DNA of 38,926 nucleotides from Alphaproteobacteria bacterium (GTDB taxonomy: Bacteria > Pseudomonadota > Alphaproteobacteria > 16-39-46 > JABJFC01). Below the pieces are notes generated by a model that saw nothing but the letters and a program-made list of their open reading frames with translations, searched no databases and was not told the DNA's origin. The translations under genes and the position numbers were made by a program. The stretch is from assembly GCA_018662925.1 (NCBI GenBank), contig JABJFC010000080.1, forward strand, positions 1 to 38,926, written 5' to 3'. Positions 16,265-24,617 of this stretch are shown piece after piece. Within the stretch, counting starts at the first letter, position 1. The number at the start of each line of letters is the position of its first letter.

Positions 16265-16293
16265 GTGACAAAAATCAAGAAATGAGGTATCCT
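16265..16293 (+). promoter_or_regulatory. Promoter for the nfeD-stomatin operon
   Basis: GTGACA (16265-16270, 5 of 6) is followed by a 17-base spacer and TATCCT (16288-16293, 4 of 6). It lies about 50 bases upstream of the nfeD start. Confidence 0.5.
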
Positions 16294-16343
16294 GTAAAGG
16301 CGTGGGAGTTTTTTAAATGGGATATGACATCGAGGCTTTATAA

Positions 16344-17741
16344 ATGGGACAAGGCATCAAACTTGCTGGGTTTGGGTTACTCCTTATGTGTTTGGGATTG
16401 CTTTGTCTTGTCTCTCTCTCGGTTGCAGATCCTCAAGCCTCGCCTCAAAAGCTAGCGATTGTTCTTGATGTGAAGGGGCCCATTGGGCCTGCTATTGGAG
16501 ACTATGTCCATCGTGGGCTAGAAAAGGCCCGTGAGAAAGAAGCGTCCCTGATTATCTTGAAAATGGACACCCCTGGCGGATTGGATACCTCCATGCGAGA
16601 TATTATCCGAGACCTGTTGGCCTCCCCTATTCCGGTCGTAACATATGTCGCGCCCAGTGGGGCCCGCGCCGCTAGTGCCGGTGCCTTTATTTTAGTGGCC
16701 AGTCATGCTGCAGCCATGGCACCAGGGACGAATATTGGCGCTGCCACCCCCATTCGTATGGGCGGGCTCCCCATGCCGACTCAACAGAAAGAGCCTGAGA
16801 AAAAAGAGGACAAAGGAAAAGCGGCAAAAGCCCCGAAGGGTAAGCCAGAACTGGGAGATAAAGTCCTAAATGATGCTGTTTCCTATATGCGGAGTTTGGC
16901 TCAACTGCAAAAGCGTAATGTGAAATCGGCTGAGAAGTTTGTTCTGGAAGCAAAAAGTATCTCGGCCGAAGAGGCCCTCAAGGAAGGCATTATTGAATTT
17001 ATTGCAACTGATACGGATTCCCTTCTCAAAAAACTGGATGGGCATAGGGTCACCATAATGAATGTGGAAGTACCCTTGGACACTCAAAACATGAAAGTAG
17101 AAACCATTGAGCAAGATTGGCGCACGGAACTCTTGGGCATCATCACGAGCCCCTATGTGGCTTATATTCTTTTGTTGGCAGGAATATACGGCCTTATGAT
17201 CGAATTTACCCATCCGGGTGCGTTTGTGCCTGGCGTTATCGGGGGGATTTGTCTTTTGATTGCTTTTTTCGCCCTGCATATTTTGCCTGTAAACTATGCG
17301 GGATTGGCTCTTATCTTGTTAGGGCTGGCCTTTATGATATCAGAAGCACTTATGCCGTCCTTTGGCGTCCTGGGCTTTGGAGGCGTGGTAGCCTTTGTTA
17401 TTGGTTCTATTATGCTGATGGACACAGATATTCCTGGCTATGGGGTCTCTTGGACCTTAGTGGGCAGCATTGCGACTCTCAGCAGCAGTTTCCTCGCCCT
17501 CATTGTGGTGTTGGCTTTTAAGGCACGGCGTAGACCCGTTGTTGCCGGTGGAGAACAACTCATAGGGATGGATGCGCGTGTAATGGACTGGCATGGCAAT
17601 CAAGGCCACGTCCAGGTTATGGGAGAATTGTGGAACGCTTATGCCAAAAAGCCCTTAAAGCCCTCTGATGCTATTAGGGTTGTAAAACGAGAGGGACTGA
17701 CATTGTTTGTGGAACCATCAGAACGAAAACGGGAGGACTGA
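16344..17741 (+). CDS. NfeD-family membrane-bound serine protease (ClpP class)
   Basis: A membrane protease of the long NfeD (NfeD1b) type that works with a partner stomatin. A signal sequence spans about 5-28. The ClpP-like domain contains MDTPGGLDTSM (74-84), the nucleophile S111 in RAASAGAF and the likely catalytic lysine K173 in DKVLNDAVSYM. A Lys/Pro-rich charged linker lies at about 145-170. Several transmembrane helices (about 250-395) precede the soluble NfeD OB-fold domain (GMDARVMDWHGNQGHVQVMG). The 465-aa length fits. It lies three bases before the stomatin gene, as in the conserved pair. GAGG precedes the start. Confidence 0.9.
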   Translation: MGQGIKLAGFGLLLMCLGLLCLVSLSVADPQASPQKLAIVLDVKGPIGPAIGDYVHRGLEKAREKEASLIILKMDTPGGLDTSMRDIIRDLLASPIPVVTYVAPSGARAASAGAFILVASHAAAMAPGTNIGAATPIRMGGLPMPTQQKEPEKKEDKGKAAKAPKGKPELGDKVLNDAVSYMRSLAQLQKRNVKSAEKFVLEAKSISAEEALKEGIIEFIATDTDSLLKKLDGHRVTIMNVEVPLDTQNMKVETIEQDWRTELLGIITSPYVAYILLLAGIYGLMIEFTHPGAFVPGVIGGICLLIAFFALHILPVNYAGLALILLGLAFMISEALMPSFGVLGFGGVVAFVIGSIMLMDTDIPGYGVSWTLVGSIATLSSSFLALIVVLAFKARRRPVVAGGEQLIGMDARVMDWHGNQGHVQVMGELWNAYAKKPLKPSDAIRVVKREGLTLFVEPSERKRED

Positions 17742-17744
17742 ATT

Positions 17745-18500
17745 ATGTTTATTGATTTATACGTCTATATGGGATTGGCTATCCTTATCTTGGGAACACT
17801 CATGCACACTTTCCGCATTTTACGAGAGTACGAGCGTGGTGTTATATTCCTGTTGGGACGATACTGGAAAGTAAAAGGTCCGGGCCTGATCATCGTTGTG
17901 CCCATGATCCAGCAAATGGTTAGGGTAGATATTCGAACGCTGGTAATCGATGTGCCGACTCAGGACCTGATTTCTAGGGATAATGTGACGGTTAAAGTCA
18001 ACGCAGTTCTCTATTATCGTGTTGTAGACCCTCAAAAAGCGATTATCAATGTGGAAGAGTATGAATACGCCACAGGCCAGCTGGCCCAAACCACGTTACG
18101 GTCTATTCTAGGTCAGCATGATCTCGATGAGATGCTTACGGATCGTGATAAACTTAATAAAAACATCCAGAAGATTTTAGATATTGCGACGGATCCTTGG
18201 GGAATAAAGGTCCTTAATGTGGAAATCAAAGACATTGATTTGGATGAAAAGATGATTCGGGCTATTGCCAAGCAAGCCGAGGCCGAGCGTGTGCGACGTG
18301 CCAAGATCATCAATGCCGAAGGTGAGCTCCAAGCGTCAGAAAATCTATTTAAGGCGGCGGAAACTCTCTCAAAAAATACCCAAGCCATGCAGCTGAGATA
18401 TCTGAACACCCTCCATGATATTGGGACCGACAAGTCCTCGACCATTGTCTTCCCCTTCCCCATTGAGATGATGAAAGACTTCTTTGGCGGGAAGAAATAG
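17745..18500 (+). CDS. Stomatin/prohibitin (SPFH-domain) family protein, slipin
   Basis: A membrane-anchored scaffold of the slipin type. An N-terminal hydrophobic helix (about 5-20) is followed by the SPFH domain starting at [40 protein letters not shown] and [20 protein letters not shown] are typical. A helical region ([20 protein letters not shown]) probably mediates oligomer formation. The 251-aa length is normal. Its partner nfeD ends 3 bases upstream, and known family members are substrates or regulators of the NfeD protease. Confidence 0.92.
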   Translation: MFIDLYVYMGLAILILGTLMHTFRILREYERGVIFLLGRYWKVKGPGLIIVVPMIQQMVRVDIRTLVIDVPTQDLISRDNVTVKVNAVLYYRVVDPQKAIINVEEYEYATGQLAQTTLRSILGQHDLDEMLTDRDKLNKNIQKILDIATDPWGIKVLNVEIKDIDLDEKMIRAIAKQAEAERVRRAKIINAEGELQASENLFKAAETLSKNTQAMQLRYLNTLHDIGTDKSSTIVFPFPIEMMKDFFGGKK

Positions 18501-18567
18501 GATTTAGGAGGGACTGCATTTTTGTGTCAGATGAGCAGAGAGTTAGAATTACTTTCTCAATCTTCAA

Positions 18568-18596
18568 TTTACAGAGGAATCTATCTTCGGTACAGT
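18568..18596 (+). promoter_or_regulatory. Promoter for the small periplasmic protein gene
   Basis: TTTACA (18568-18573, 5 of 6) is followed by 17 bases and TACAGT (18591-18596, 4 of 6), ending 32 bases before the start at 18629. The start itself has GGAGG. Confidence 0.45.
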
Positions 18597-18628
18597 ATGG
18601 AGAAGAAGAATAAACCCTGGAGGTAGAA

Positions 18629-19096
18629 ATGAGAAAAACGACAAAAACATTTGCTTTTACAGCGGCTCTAGCATGCTTAAATGTCACATCCCAAGCTATT
18701 GCTGATAAGGATGAAACAGGGGCGTGTACTGGTCTAGAAAAAGATATTACCCATCATGCTACAGAGCTAAATGATCTTAAGACAAAAGACATCGATGTTA
18801 TAAAGGATCATGCTGAGAATCTGCAGAAGTCGGCCGACCTAACGGGTGAGATGGCTGATATTTTTGATGATTTGGCAGACGTGTTGGGGAAAGATCACCC
18901 AGAAGCGGCAAAGCATCTTAAAAAAATGGCTCATAAAAATCGAGAGAAAGAAAAATTAATGAATGCTAACGTTCAAAATAAAAATAAGAATGCAGCTCTC
19001 AGGACGAAAATGGCCTCTAAATCACTGGAGCAAAGTGGATTCAGGACTAAACATCCAAATTGTGAGATGACTACTCACATCAAGAGCAGACACTAA
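18629..19096 (+). CDS. Small exported helical protein of unknown function
   Basis: I do not recognise the family. The 155-aa product has a clear signal peptide, MRKTTKTFAFTAALACLN then VTSQAIA, probably cut before DKDETG. The mature part is highly charged and helical (KDIDVIKDHAENLQKSADLT, then EAAKHLKKMAHKNREKEKL), so a coiled coil or four-helix bundle is likely. Two cysteines in the mature part (GACTG near the start, HPNCEM near the end) could bond. A GGAGG ribosome site and a good promoter argue that it is expressed. Confidence 0.6.
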   Translation: MRKTTKTFAFTAALACLNVTSQAIADKDETGACTGLEKDITHHATELNDLKTKDIDVIKDHAENLQKSADLTGEMADIFDDLADVLGKDHPEAAKHLKKMAHKNREKEKLMNANVQNKNKNAALRTKMASKSLEQSGFRTKHPNCEMTTHIKSRH

Positions 19097-19151
19097 ATTA
19101 TTTCCTGGATCCCGCGCTCATCCGTCTTCGCTTCCGTCTTCGCTACGCTAT

Positions 19152-19187
19152 GACGAGACAGGCCGCTACGACGAGACAGGCCGCTAT
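19152..19187. repeat. 18-bp tandem repeat, two copies
   Basis: GACGAGACAGGCCGCTA occurs at 19152 and again at 19170 with an 18-base period. It is preceded by two short CGTCTTCGCT units. Confidence 0.8.
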
Positions 19188-19300
19188 GATGTGATTTTGA
19201 AGCTTCTCTGTCATCTGATTGTATGGATCCCGCTAATTGTATGGATCCCGCGCTCATAAGGAATTCTAGGACGCGCCTACGGCTTGCCCATAATTCCTAA

Positions 19301-19395
19301 TGGCCGGGAAGACGGCTTTGGCCTACTGGCTGGGATAACGATTGGCCGGGAAGACGGCTTTGGCCACTGGCTAGGATAACGATTGGCCGGGAAGC
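19301..19395. repeat. 41/42-bp tandem repeat, two copies plus a partial third
   Basis: Units beginning TGGCCGGGAAGACGGCTTTG start at 19301 and 19343, and a third begins at 19384 but runs into the next repeat family after about 12 bases. Each full unit ends with GGATAACGAT. The periods are 42 and 41 bases. Confidence 0.85.
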
Positions 19396-19580
19396 CGCTC
19401 CAGTGCTTAGGAAGCGAGTTCTAGCCATCCGCACACTCTCGTCTTCCCGGAGCCTAGGGAGCTTCTAGACGAATCGGCGTCTTAAGCCGCTCCAGTGCTT
19501 AAGAAGCGAGTTCTAGCCATCCGCACACTCTCGTCTTCCCGGAGCCTAAGAACTCTAGACGAGCCGGCGTCTTAAGCCGG
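19392..19580. repeat. About 91-bp tandem repeat, two copies plus a partial third
   Basis: Units beginning AAGCCGCTCCAGTGCTTA start at 19392 and 19484, and a third starts AAGCCGG at 19574 (periods 92 and 90). Each contains GCGAGTTCTAGCCATCCGCA, CTCGTCTTCCCGGAGCCTA and a CTAGACGA-CGGCGTCTTAAG end. There is no spacer-repeat structure and no associated genes. Confidence 0.85.
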
Positions 19581-19635
19581 TGAGGCGTAGAGTGAGTTGG
19601 CATCGCGGGATCCATTAAACAGATGCCAGAGGCAT

Positions 19636-19744
19636 GATGTAGTGTGTATGCGTCTTTGGTGCAGTGTATGCGGCTTTGTTACGCTGTGGGCCTTTGATGC
19701 AGTGTACGGTTTTTGCGGCATGACGCAGTGTGTGTGCCTTTATT
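19636..19744. repeat. Degenerate 18-24-bp repeat, five units
   Basis: Five imperfect units of the form TGCAGTGTATGCGGCTTTG follow one another from 19636: 19636-19658, 19659-19678, 19679-19696, 19697-19720 and 19721-19744. Unit length varies, so this is an old tandem array. Confidence 0.5.
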
Positions 19745-19822
19745 GCAGCATTGCTTTCACAGCACTATGAGTTTTTTGCGCGGTAAATTTCTTGCTATGA
19801 GTTTTTATCACGGCTTCAGGCC

Positions 19823-19851
19823 TTGCCAAACTGTTCTTTCGCTTTTATGAT
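19823..19851 (+). promoter_or_regulatory. Promoter of the alpha-glucoside uptake operon
   Basis: TTGCCA (19823-19828, 5 of 6) is followed by a 17-base spacer and TATGAT (19846-19851, 5 of 6). It ends 25 bases before the GTG at 19877. Confidence 0.65.
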
Positions 19852-19876
19852 CTGTGACTAGTTCGTACTCCCTTAT

Positions 19877-21181
19877 GTGAGTTATATGCACGTGGTCAAC
19901 GTAAAGTGGTTAACAGTCTTTAAAATTTTTGTGCTTGGATTGGGAATTCTGATGTATATTCCTCTTTCCAAGGCTGCAACTGTCCGTATTATGTGCGGAA
20001 CGGTTGGGCAGGAGTTTGCGACCTGTAAAAAGGGGGCAGAAGATTGGGCCCAGAAGACGGGAAATGAAGTAGAAGTCCTGACGGCAATTGCAGATAGCAG
20101 CGAGCGCCTTACTTTGTACCATCAGCTGTTCGCGACAAAATCATCTGACGTAGATGTCTTTACCATAGATACCACTTGGCCAGGATTGTTATCCAATCAC
20201 TTTTTGGATTTGTTGCCTTATATGGATGCATCAGATGTAGAGAAATATATTCCGAGTCTGATAGAAAATAATACCGTGAGAGGGAAATTGGTTGCCCTTC
20301 CTTGGTATACCGAGGTGGCTTCTTTATATTACCGAAAAGATCTTTTGGAGAAATATGGAGAACCCGTTCCAGAAACATGGGAAGATTTAACACGGATTTC
20401 AAAACGAATTCAAGAAGCTGAAAGAAATGAAGGAAATAGCAATTTTTGGGGATTTGTTTTCCAGGGGAAGGCTTATGAAGGCTTAACCTGTAATGCATTA
20501 GAGTGGATCCGTTCTTTTCAAGTAGCGCCTATTGTTAGAAAAGATGGCACCTTAAACATAGACACCCCAGAGTCCTCTAAAGCTCTTGAAATTGCTGCCT
20601 CCTGGGTGGGAGACATTGTACCTATGGGTGTTTTGAATTATGAAGAGGAAGAGGCGCGAGGGGTTTTTCAATCAGGAAATGCCCTGTTTATGCGTAATTG
20701 GCCTTATGTTTGGTCCCTTATAAATCAACAAGATAGTCCCATGCGCGGTAAGGTTGGGGTCGCTCTACTTCCAAGGGGAGGAAAAAATGGCCAACATGTT
20801 GGTATGCTAGGCGGATGGCACTTGGCTGTTTCGAAATACACTAGAAACCCTAAGGAAGCTGTGGATTTGGTGCGATATTTGACGGGCAAGAAAGAGTTAA
20901 AGCGTCGAGCTTTGTCAGCAAACTATTTTCCGACAATAAAGAGTCTCTACGCTGATAAGGAAATCCTCAAAAAACATCCCTTCATGCAGGTGTTGCGGCC
21001 TCATTTCGAGAAAGCAATCGTACGTCCTTCTGCCCAAACTGGAAAATGGTACGGCCAAGTAAGTACAGAGTTTTGTAATGTCGTTCATAGAATGCTGTCG
21101 AAACGCACGAGAACTAAATATCCCCTGAAAGTTCTTGAGAAGAAATTATTGCTTTTAAGCAGGAATGGCCAGTGGCGATGA
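19877..21181 (+). CDS. thuE: ABC transporter sugar-binding protein, trehalose/maltose (ThuE-like) type
   Basis: A periplasmic receptor delivering a sugar to the following permeases. A signal peptide ends about PLSKA, before ATVRIMCGTVGQEF. Segments such as SSDVDVFTIDTTWPGLLSNH, LVALPWYTEVASLYYRKDLL, YEGLTCNALEWIRSF, GVFQSGNALFMRNWPYVWSL and RPSAQTGKWYGQVSTEF closely follow the ThuE trehalose/maltose-binding family as I know it. Start choice: GTG 19877 and ATG 19886 are in the same frame, neither has a strong ribosome site, and ATG 19886 may be the real one. It is the first gene of the operon, directly behind the promoter at 19823-19851. Confidence 0.85.
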   Translation: MSYMHVVNVKWLTVFKIFVLGLGILMYIPLSKAATVRIMCGTVGQEFATCKKGAEDWAQKTGNEVEVLTAIADSSERLTLYHQLFATKSSDVDVFTIDTTWPGLLSNHFLDLLPYMDASDVEKYIPSLIENNTVRGKLVALPWYTEVASLYYRKDLLEKYGEPVPETWEDLTRISKRIQEAERNEGNSNFWGFVFQGKAYEGLTCNALEWIRSFQVAPIVRKDGTLNIDTPESSKALEIAASWVGDIVPMGVLNYEEEEARGVFQSGNALFMRNWPYVWSLINQQDSPMRGKVGVALLPRGGKNGQHVGMLGGWHLAVSKYTRNPKEAVDLVRYLTGKKELKRRALSANYFPTIKSLYADKEILKKHPFMQVLRPHFEKAIVRPSAQTGKWYGQVSTEFCNVVHRMLSKRTRTKYPLKVLEKKLLLLSRNGQWR

Positions 21182-22107
21182 ATTCACCCACTGCAATCCC
21201 CTCCTCTTCAGCCAAGAAACGTCCACTAAGCCTCTATCGGGTACGTACAGCTTGGATATTTCTAATGCCCGCTCTTTTGGTTTTGTTAGCTGTAACAGGG
21301 TGGCCATTTGTTAGAACCTTTTATTTTTCCCTGACTAATGCCCATTTGAGTGATTTATCAGAACTTCAATTCGATGGATTTCAGAACTTTCTATTTCTAT
21401 TTGAAGATCCCAACTGGTGGGAAGCTGTTTGGAACACTCTTTTATTTGCTTCTGTCTCGGTTTCCCTAGAGACCCTTCTTGGTCTAGGGGTTGCTTTGGT
21501 TCTGAACATGCATTTTAAAGGCCGCAATTTTGTGAGAGCTGCAGTCCTTATCCCTTGGGCCATTCCGACGGTTGTTTCTGCGCGTATGTGGAGTTGGATG
21601 TATCACGATATATACGGGATCTTAAATTCAGTTGGCGTGAAACTAGGTCTTTTAGCTTCCCCCGTGGCTTGGGCGGCACACCCAGACTTATCATTATGGT
21701 CTGTTGTCCTTGTGGATGTTTGGAAGACGACTCCCTTTATGGCTTTATTGTTGTTAGCTGGCCTTCAGACCATTCCTAAGGATTGTTATGAGGCTGCAAA
21801 AGTAGATGGGATCAATCCCCTGCGGGTTTTTTACCGTGTCACCCTCCCCCTCTTGATGCCGGCCATCCTGGTCGCCATGATTTTTCGGACTTTAGATGCT
21901 TTGCGTGTTTTTGATGTTATCTACATTTTGACGGGGACCAACTATGACACCATGTCTATGTCCATTTATGCCCGTCAACAACTCTTTGATTTCCAGAATA
22001 TTGGGACTGGCTCTGCTGCTTCGGTCCTTTTGTTTATTTTAATTGGTGGGATTACCATTGGTTATATGGCCATTGGGAATAAAGCCCTTGGTGGGAAAGA
22101 GCGCTAA
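21172..22107 (+). CDS. thuF: Sugar ABC transporter permease, MalF/ThuF type
   Basis: One of two inner-membrane channel subunits. The 311-aa protein has about six transmembrane helices, starting WIFLMPALLVLLAVTGWPF. The cytoplasmic EAA loop that contacts the ATPase is EAAKVDGINPLRVFYRVTLP. The frame opens at GTG 21172, but the better start is ATG 21178, which overlaps the stop of the binding-protein gene (ATGA) and has AGGA upstream, indicating translational coupling. The end overlaps the next gene in a TAATG. Confidence 0.9.
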   Translation: MAMNSPTAIPSSSAKKRPLSLYRVRTAWIFLMPALLVLLAVTGWPFVRTFYFSLTNAHLSDLSELQFDGFQNFLFLFEDPNWWEAVWNTLLFASVSVSLETLLGLGVALVLNMHFKGRNFVRAAVLIPWAIPTVVSARMWSWMYHDIYGILNSVGVKLGLLASPVAWAAHPDLSLWSVVLVDVWKTTPFMALLLLAGLQTIPKDCYEAAKVDGINPLRVFYRVTLPLLMPAILVAMIFRTLDALRVFDVIYILTGTNYDTMSMSIYARQQLFDFQNIGTGSAASVLLFILIGGITIGYMAIGNKALGGKER

Positions 22108-22937
22108 TGGTTATTCAAAACAAACGCAAATACATACCTTATGTGCTTAGTTTTATCATCGTTCTTGTTTCAGTATTTCCTTTCTATTGGGCCATTGTGA
22201 CTTCTTTCAAGAGCGGATCAGATCTATTTACGACCCACATGATTCCTGGAAATCCCACCTGGGAAAACTATATCTCGGTTTTTCGTGAACAACCCTTTGG
22301 ACGCAATATTTTAAATTCAACCTTTGTGGCTACCAGTACAGTTGTTTTATCTTTATTTGTTGCCATATGCGCCTCTTATGCCTTTGGTAGAGTTGCGTTT
22401 CGAGGCAAGAAATATCTTTTGTTTACCATTCTGATGGTCTGTATGTTTCCCCAGGTTGCTTTGTTATCAGGTATGTTTGAGCTAATTCATTCCATGAAAC
22501 TCTACAACAATACCCTGAGCCTGGTTTTTTCTTACATCACCTTTACATTGCCATTTACCATTTGGATCTTGACTACTTTTATGCGCGAAATACCCAGAGA
22601 CATTGAGGATGCAGCGATCATTGATGGGGCCTCCCCCTTTATAATTTGCGTCCGTATTTTTCTTCCCATTTTAAAGCCAGCCCTTGTAACAACGGGTCTG
22701 TTGGCCTTTATTGCGGCGTGGAACGAATTTCTCTTCGCTCTTACTTTCACCCTGACGAATACACAACAAACAGTGCCGGTTGCCATTGCGCTTATGAGTG
22801 GGGCCAACCAGCATGAGCTTCCCTGGGGACAGATCATGGCTGCTTCGGTCGTTGTTACCGTTCCCCTTATTTTACTTGTCTTATTTTTCCAACGCCGTAT
22901 TGTATCTGGATTAACTGCAGGAGCCGTGAAGGGATAA
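22107..22937 (+). CDS. thuG: Sugar ABC transporter permease, MalG/ThuG type
   Basis: The second channel subunit, 276 aa, about six transmembrane helices. The first is YVLSFIIVLVSVFPFYWAIV, followed by the periplasmic NYISVFREQPFGRNILNST typical of MalG-like permeases. The EAA loop is EDAAIIDGASPFIICVRIFL. The ATG overlaps the stop of the upstream permease gene by one base, so the two are coupled. Confidence 0.9.
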   Translation: MVIQNKRKYIPYVLSFIIVLVSVFPFYWAIVTSFKSGSDLFTTHMIPGNPTWENYISVFREQPFGRNILNSTFVATSTVVLSLFVAICASYAFGRVAFRGKKYLLFTILMVCMFPQVALLSGMFELIHSMKLYNNTLSLVFSYITFTLPFTIWILTTFMREIPRDIEDAAIIDGASPFIICVRIFLPILKPALVTTGLLAFIAAWNEFLFALTFTLTNTQQTVPVAIALMSGANQHELPWGQIMAASVVVTVPLILLVLFFQRRIVSGLTAGAVKG

Positions 22938-22940
22938 CTT

Positions 22941-24599
22941 ATGTCACAACTACAGCCTAATATTGAATCCGTCGTTCCATGGTGGAAAGGTGCCGTACTT
23001 TATCATATTTACCCTCGCAGTTTTCAGGACACTAATAATGATGGTATTGGGGATCTTCAAGGGATTACCCAACGCCTAGAGTATCTGAGAGATCTTGGTA
23101 TAGATGGCATTTGGATTTCTCCTATCTTTAAATCCCCCATGAAAGACTTTGGCTATGATGTGTCGGATCACAAGGATGTTGATCCCATTTTTGGCACTAT
23201 AAAAGACTTTGATGCTCTGATTGAAAAGGCCCATGGGTTTGGAATCAGAGTGTTGATCGATAAAGTGCTTAGTCATACGTCAGATGAACATCCTTGGTTT
23301 GCTGAAAGCCGGAAGAATCGAACGAATCCAAAAGCCGATTGGTATGTATGGGCAGATCCCAAATCCGATGGAACGCCACCCAATAACTGGCTCTCTATTT
23401 TTGGCGGATCTGCTTGGGAATGGGAGCCTCGACGGGGACAGTATTACCTTCATAATTTTCTTTCCAGTCAACCAGACTTGAACTTTCATAATGCTGATAT
23501 GTTGGATGAGCTATTGGGCGCCATGGAGTTTTGGCTCCAACGTGGTGTAGATGGTTTTCGTTTAGACACCATAAACTTTCTTGTTCATGATCAAAAGCTA
23601 CGCGACAATCCTGCTCGGGCTTTGGATGAACATTTAGATGTGGGCGTCTTTGCTAACAATCCCTATGCTTACCAATATCATGTTTATGATAAGTCTCGTC
23701 CCGAAAACATTGCTGTTCTCAACCGGATTCGTGCCCTTATGGATAGATATCCGGGCAGTATAACCGTTGGAGAAATCGGAGATGATGATTCGGTCTCTCG
23801 GGCATGCGAGTATGTTCAAGGACAGGACCGCTTGCATATTGCCTATACTTTCAACCTGCTTCATGACAAGTTTGGCGCCGATTTTATAAGGACAACTGTA
23901 GAAGAGCTTGAGAGCCAGATAAAAGAGGGCTGGCCGTGTTGGTCCTTTGGAAATCATGACACCCCAAGAGCACTTACCCGTTTGGCACCCCATCTGAAAG
24001 AGGGTTCTCCCGAACAAGATCAATTTGCAAAACTTTTGATGGCCATCCTTTTTTCTCTCCGTGGCACCGTTATTGTATACCAGGGTGAAGAGTTGGGCCT
24101 TCCCGAGGCAAATGTTCCCTTTGAAAAGTTTCAAGATCCTTATGGAATTACCTTTTATCCTGAATACAAAGGTCGTGATGGTTGTCGAACACCGATTCCT
24201 TGGAATCAGAATCAATCTAATAGCGGCTTCAGTAAAGAGGGATCGCCTTGGCTGCCCATCACTCAAGAGCACACACGCCGTGCTGTAGATACCCAGGAGG
24301 ATGATTCTATTTCTGTTCTAGGCACGTACCAACGCTTTCTGAAGTGGCGTAAAAATCATCCTGCACTCCAACATGGGGATATTACGCTTATTGACGCCCC
24401 TAAGGACATTTTGGCCTTCGTTAGAGGTTGTGAAGAAGAGAAAATGCTGATTGTTTTCAACACGTCCGAAAAAGATGCTTCCTTTTCCCTTTCAAATTTT
24501 CCTACAATGACCCCTTTAGAAGGAACTGGTTTTAATACCGAGATAGTGGATGGTTATGTAAAACTTCCTCCTTTTGGCGCCTTCTTTGCTAAGCTTTAA
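22941..24599 (+). CDS. aglA: Alpha-glucosidase, glycoside hydrolase family 13
   Basis: Splits alpha-glucosides in the cytoplasm after uptake; no signal peptide is present. The barrel starts WWKGAVLYHIYPRSFQDTN. GH13 regions are visible: region I IDKVLSHTSDEHPWF (the usual Asn before the His is Ser here), region II GFRLDTINF with nucleophile D209, region III TVGEIGDDD with acid/base E278, and region IV SFGNHDTPR with D340. The 552-aa length fits oligo-1,6-glucosidase, AglA or trehalose-6-phosphate hydrolase-type members, and the exact substrate is uncertain. Its place between permeases and ATPase recalls the rhizobial aglEFGAK order. Confidence 0.88.
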   Translation: MSQLQPNIESVVPWWKGAVLYHIYPRSFQDTNNDGIGDLQGITQRLEYLRDLGIDGIWISPIFKSPMKDFGYDVSDHKDVDPIFGTIKDFDALIEKAHGFGIRVLIDKVLSHTSDEHPWFAESRKNRTNPKADWYVWADPKSDGTPPNNWLSIFGGSAWEWEPRRGQYYLHNFLSSQPDLNFHNADMLDELLGAMEFWLQRGVDGFRLDTINFLVHDQKLRDNPARALDEHLDVGVFANNPYAYQYHVYDKSRPENIAVLNRIRALMDRYPGSITVGEIGDDDSVSRACEYVQGQDRLHIAYTFNLLHDKFGADFIRTTVEELESQIKEGWPCWSFGNHDTPRALTRLAPHLKEGSPEQDQFAKLLMAILFSLRGTVIVYQGEELGLPEANVPFEKFQDPYGITFYPEYKGRDGCRTPIPWNQNQSNSGFSKEGSPWLPITQEHTRRAVDTQEDDSISVLGTYQRFLKWRKNHPALQHGDITLIDAPKDILAFVRGCEEEKMLIVFNTSEKDASFSLSNFPTMTPLEGTGFNTEIVDGYVKLPPFGAFFAKL

Positions 24600-24617
24600 T
24601 GAAATGGATACCTGCAA

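Larger units (their letters stand above)
19097..19876. other. 780-bp non-coding region built of tandem repeats
   Basis: No credible gene is present. The region contains four separate tandem-repeat blocks (listed below), two copies of ATTGTATGGATCCCG near 19217-19250, an inverted GCGGGATCCA near 19606, and the promoter of the sugar-uptake operon at its right end. Short motifs such as GTCTTCGCTACG recur downstream of tRNA-Leu near 27868, so these are dispersed genome repeats. Confidence 0.7.

Noticed and set aside
17117-17521. Plus-strand ORF of 134 aa
   Set aside because: Shadow frame of the membrane part of nfeD; hydrophobic content is derived from that gene.
19301-19580. CRISPR array
   Set aside because: Repeats are directly adjacent, 41 and about 91 bases long, with no unique spacers and no cas genes.
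23634-24272. Minus-strand ORF of 212 aa
   Set aside because: Lies wholly inside the alpha-glucosidase gene, antisense, with no motif or start signal.
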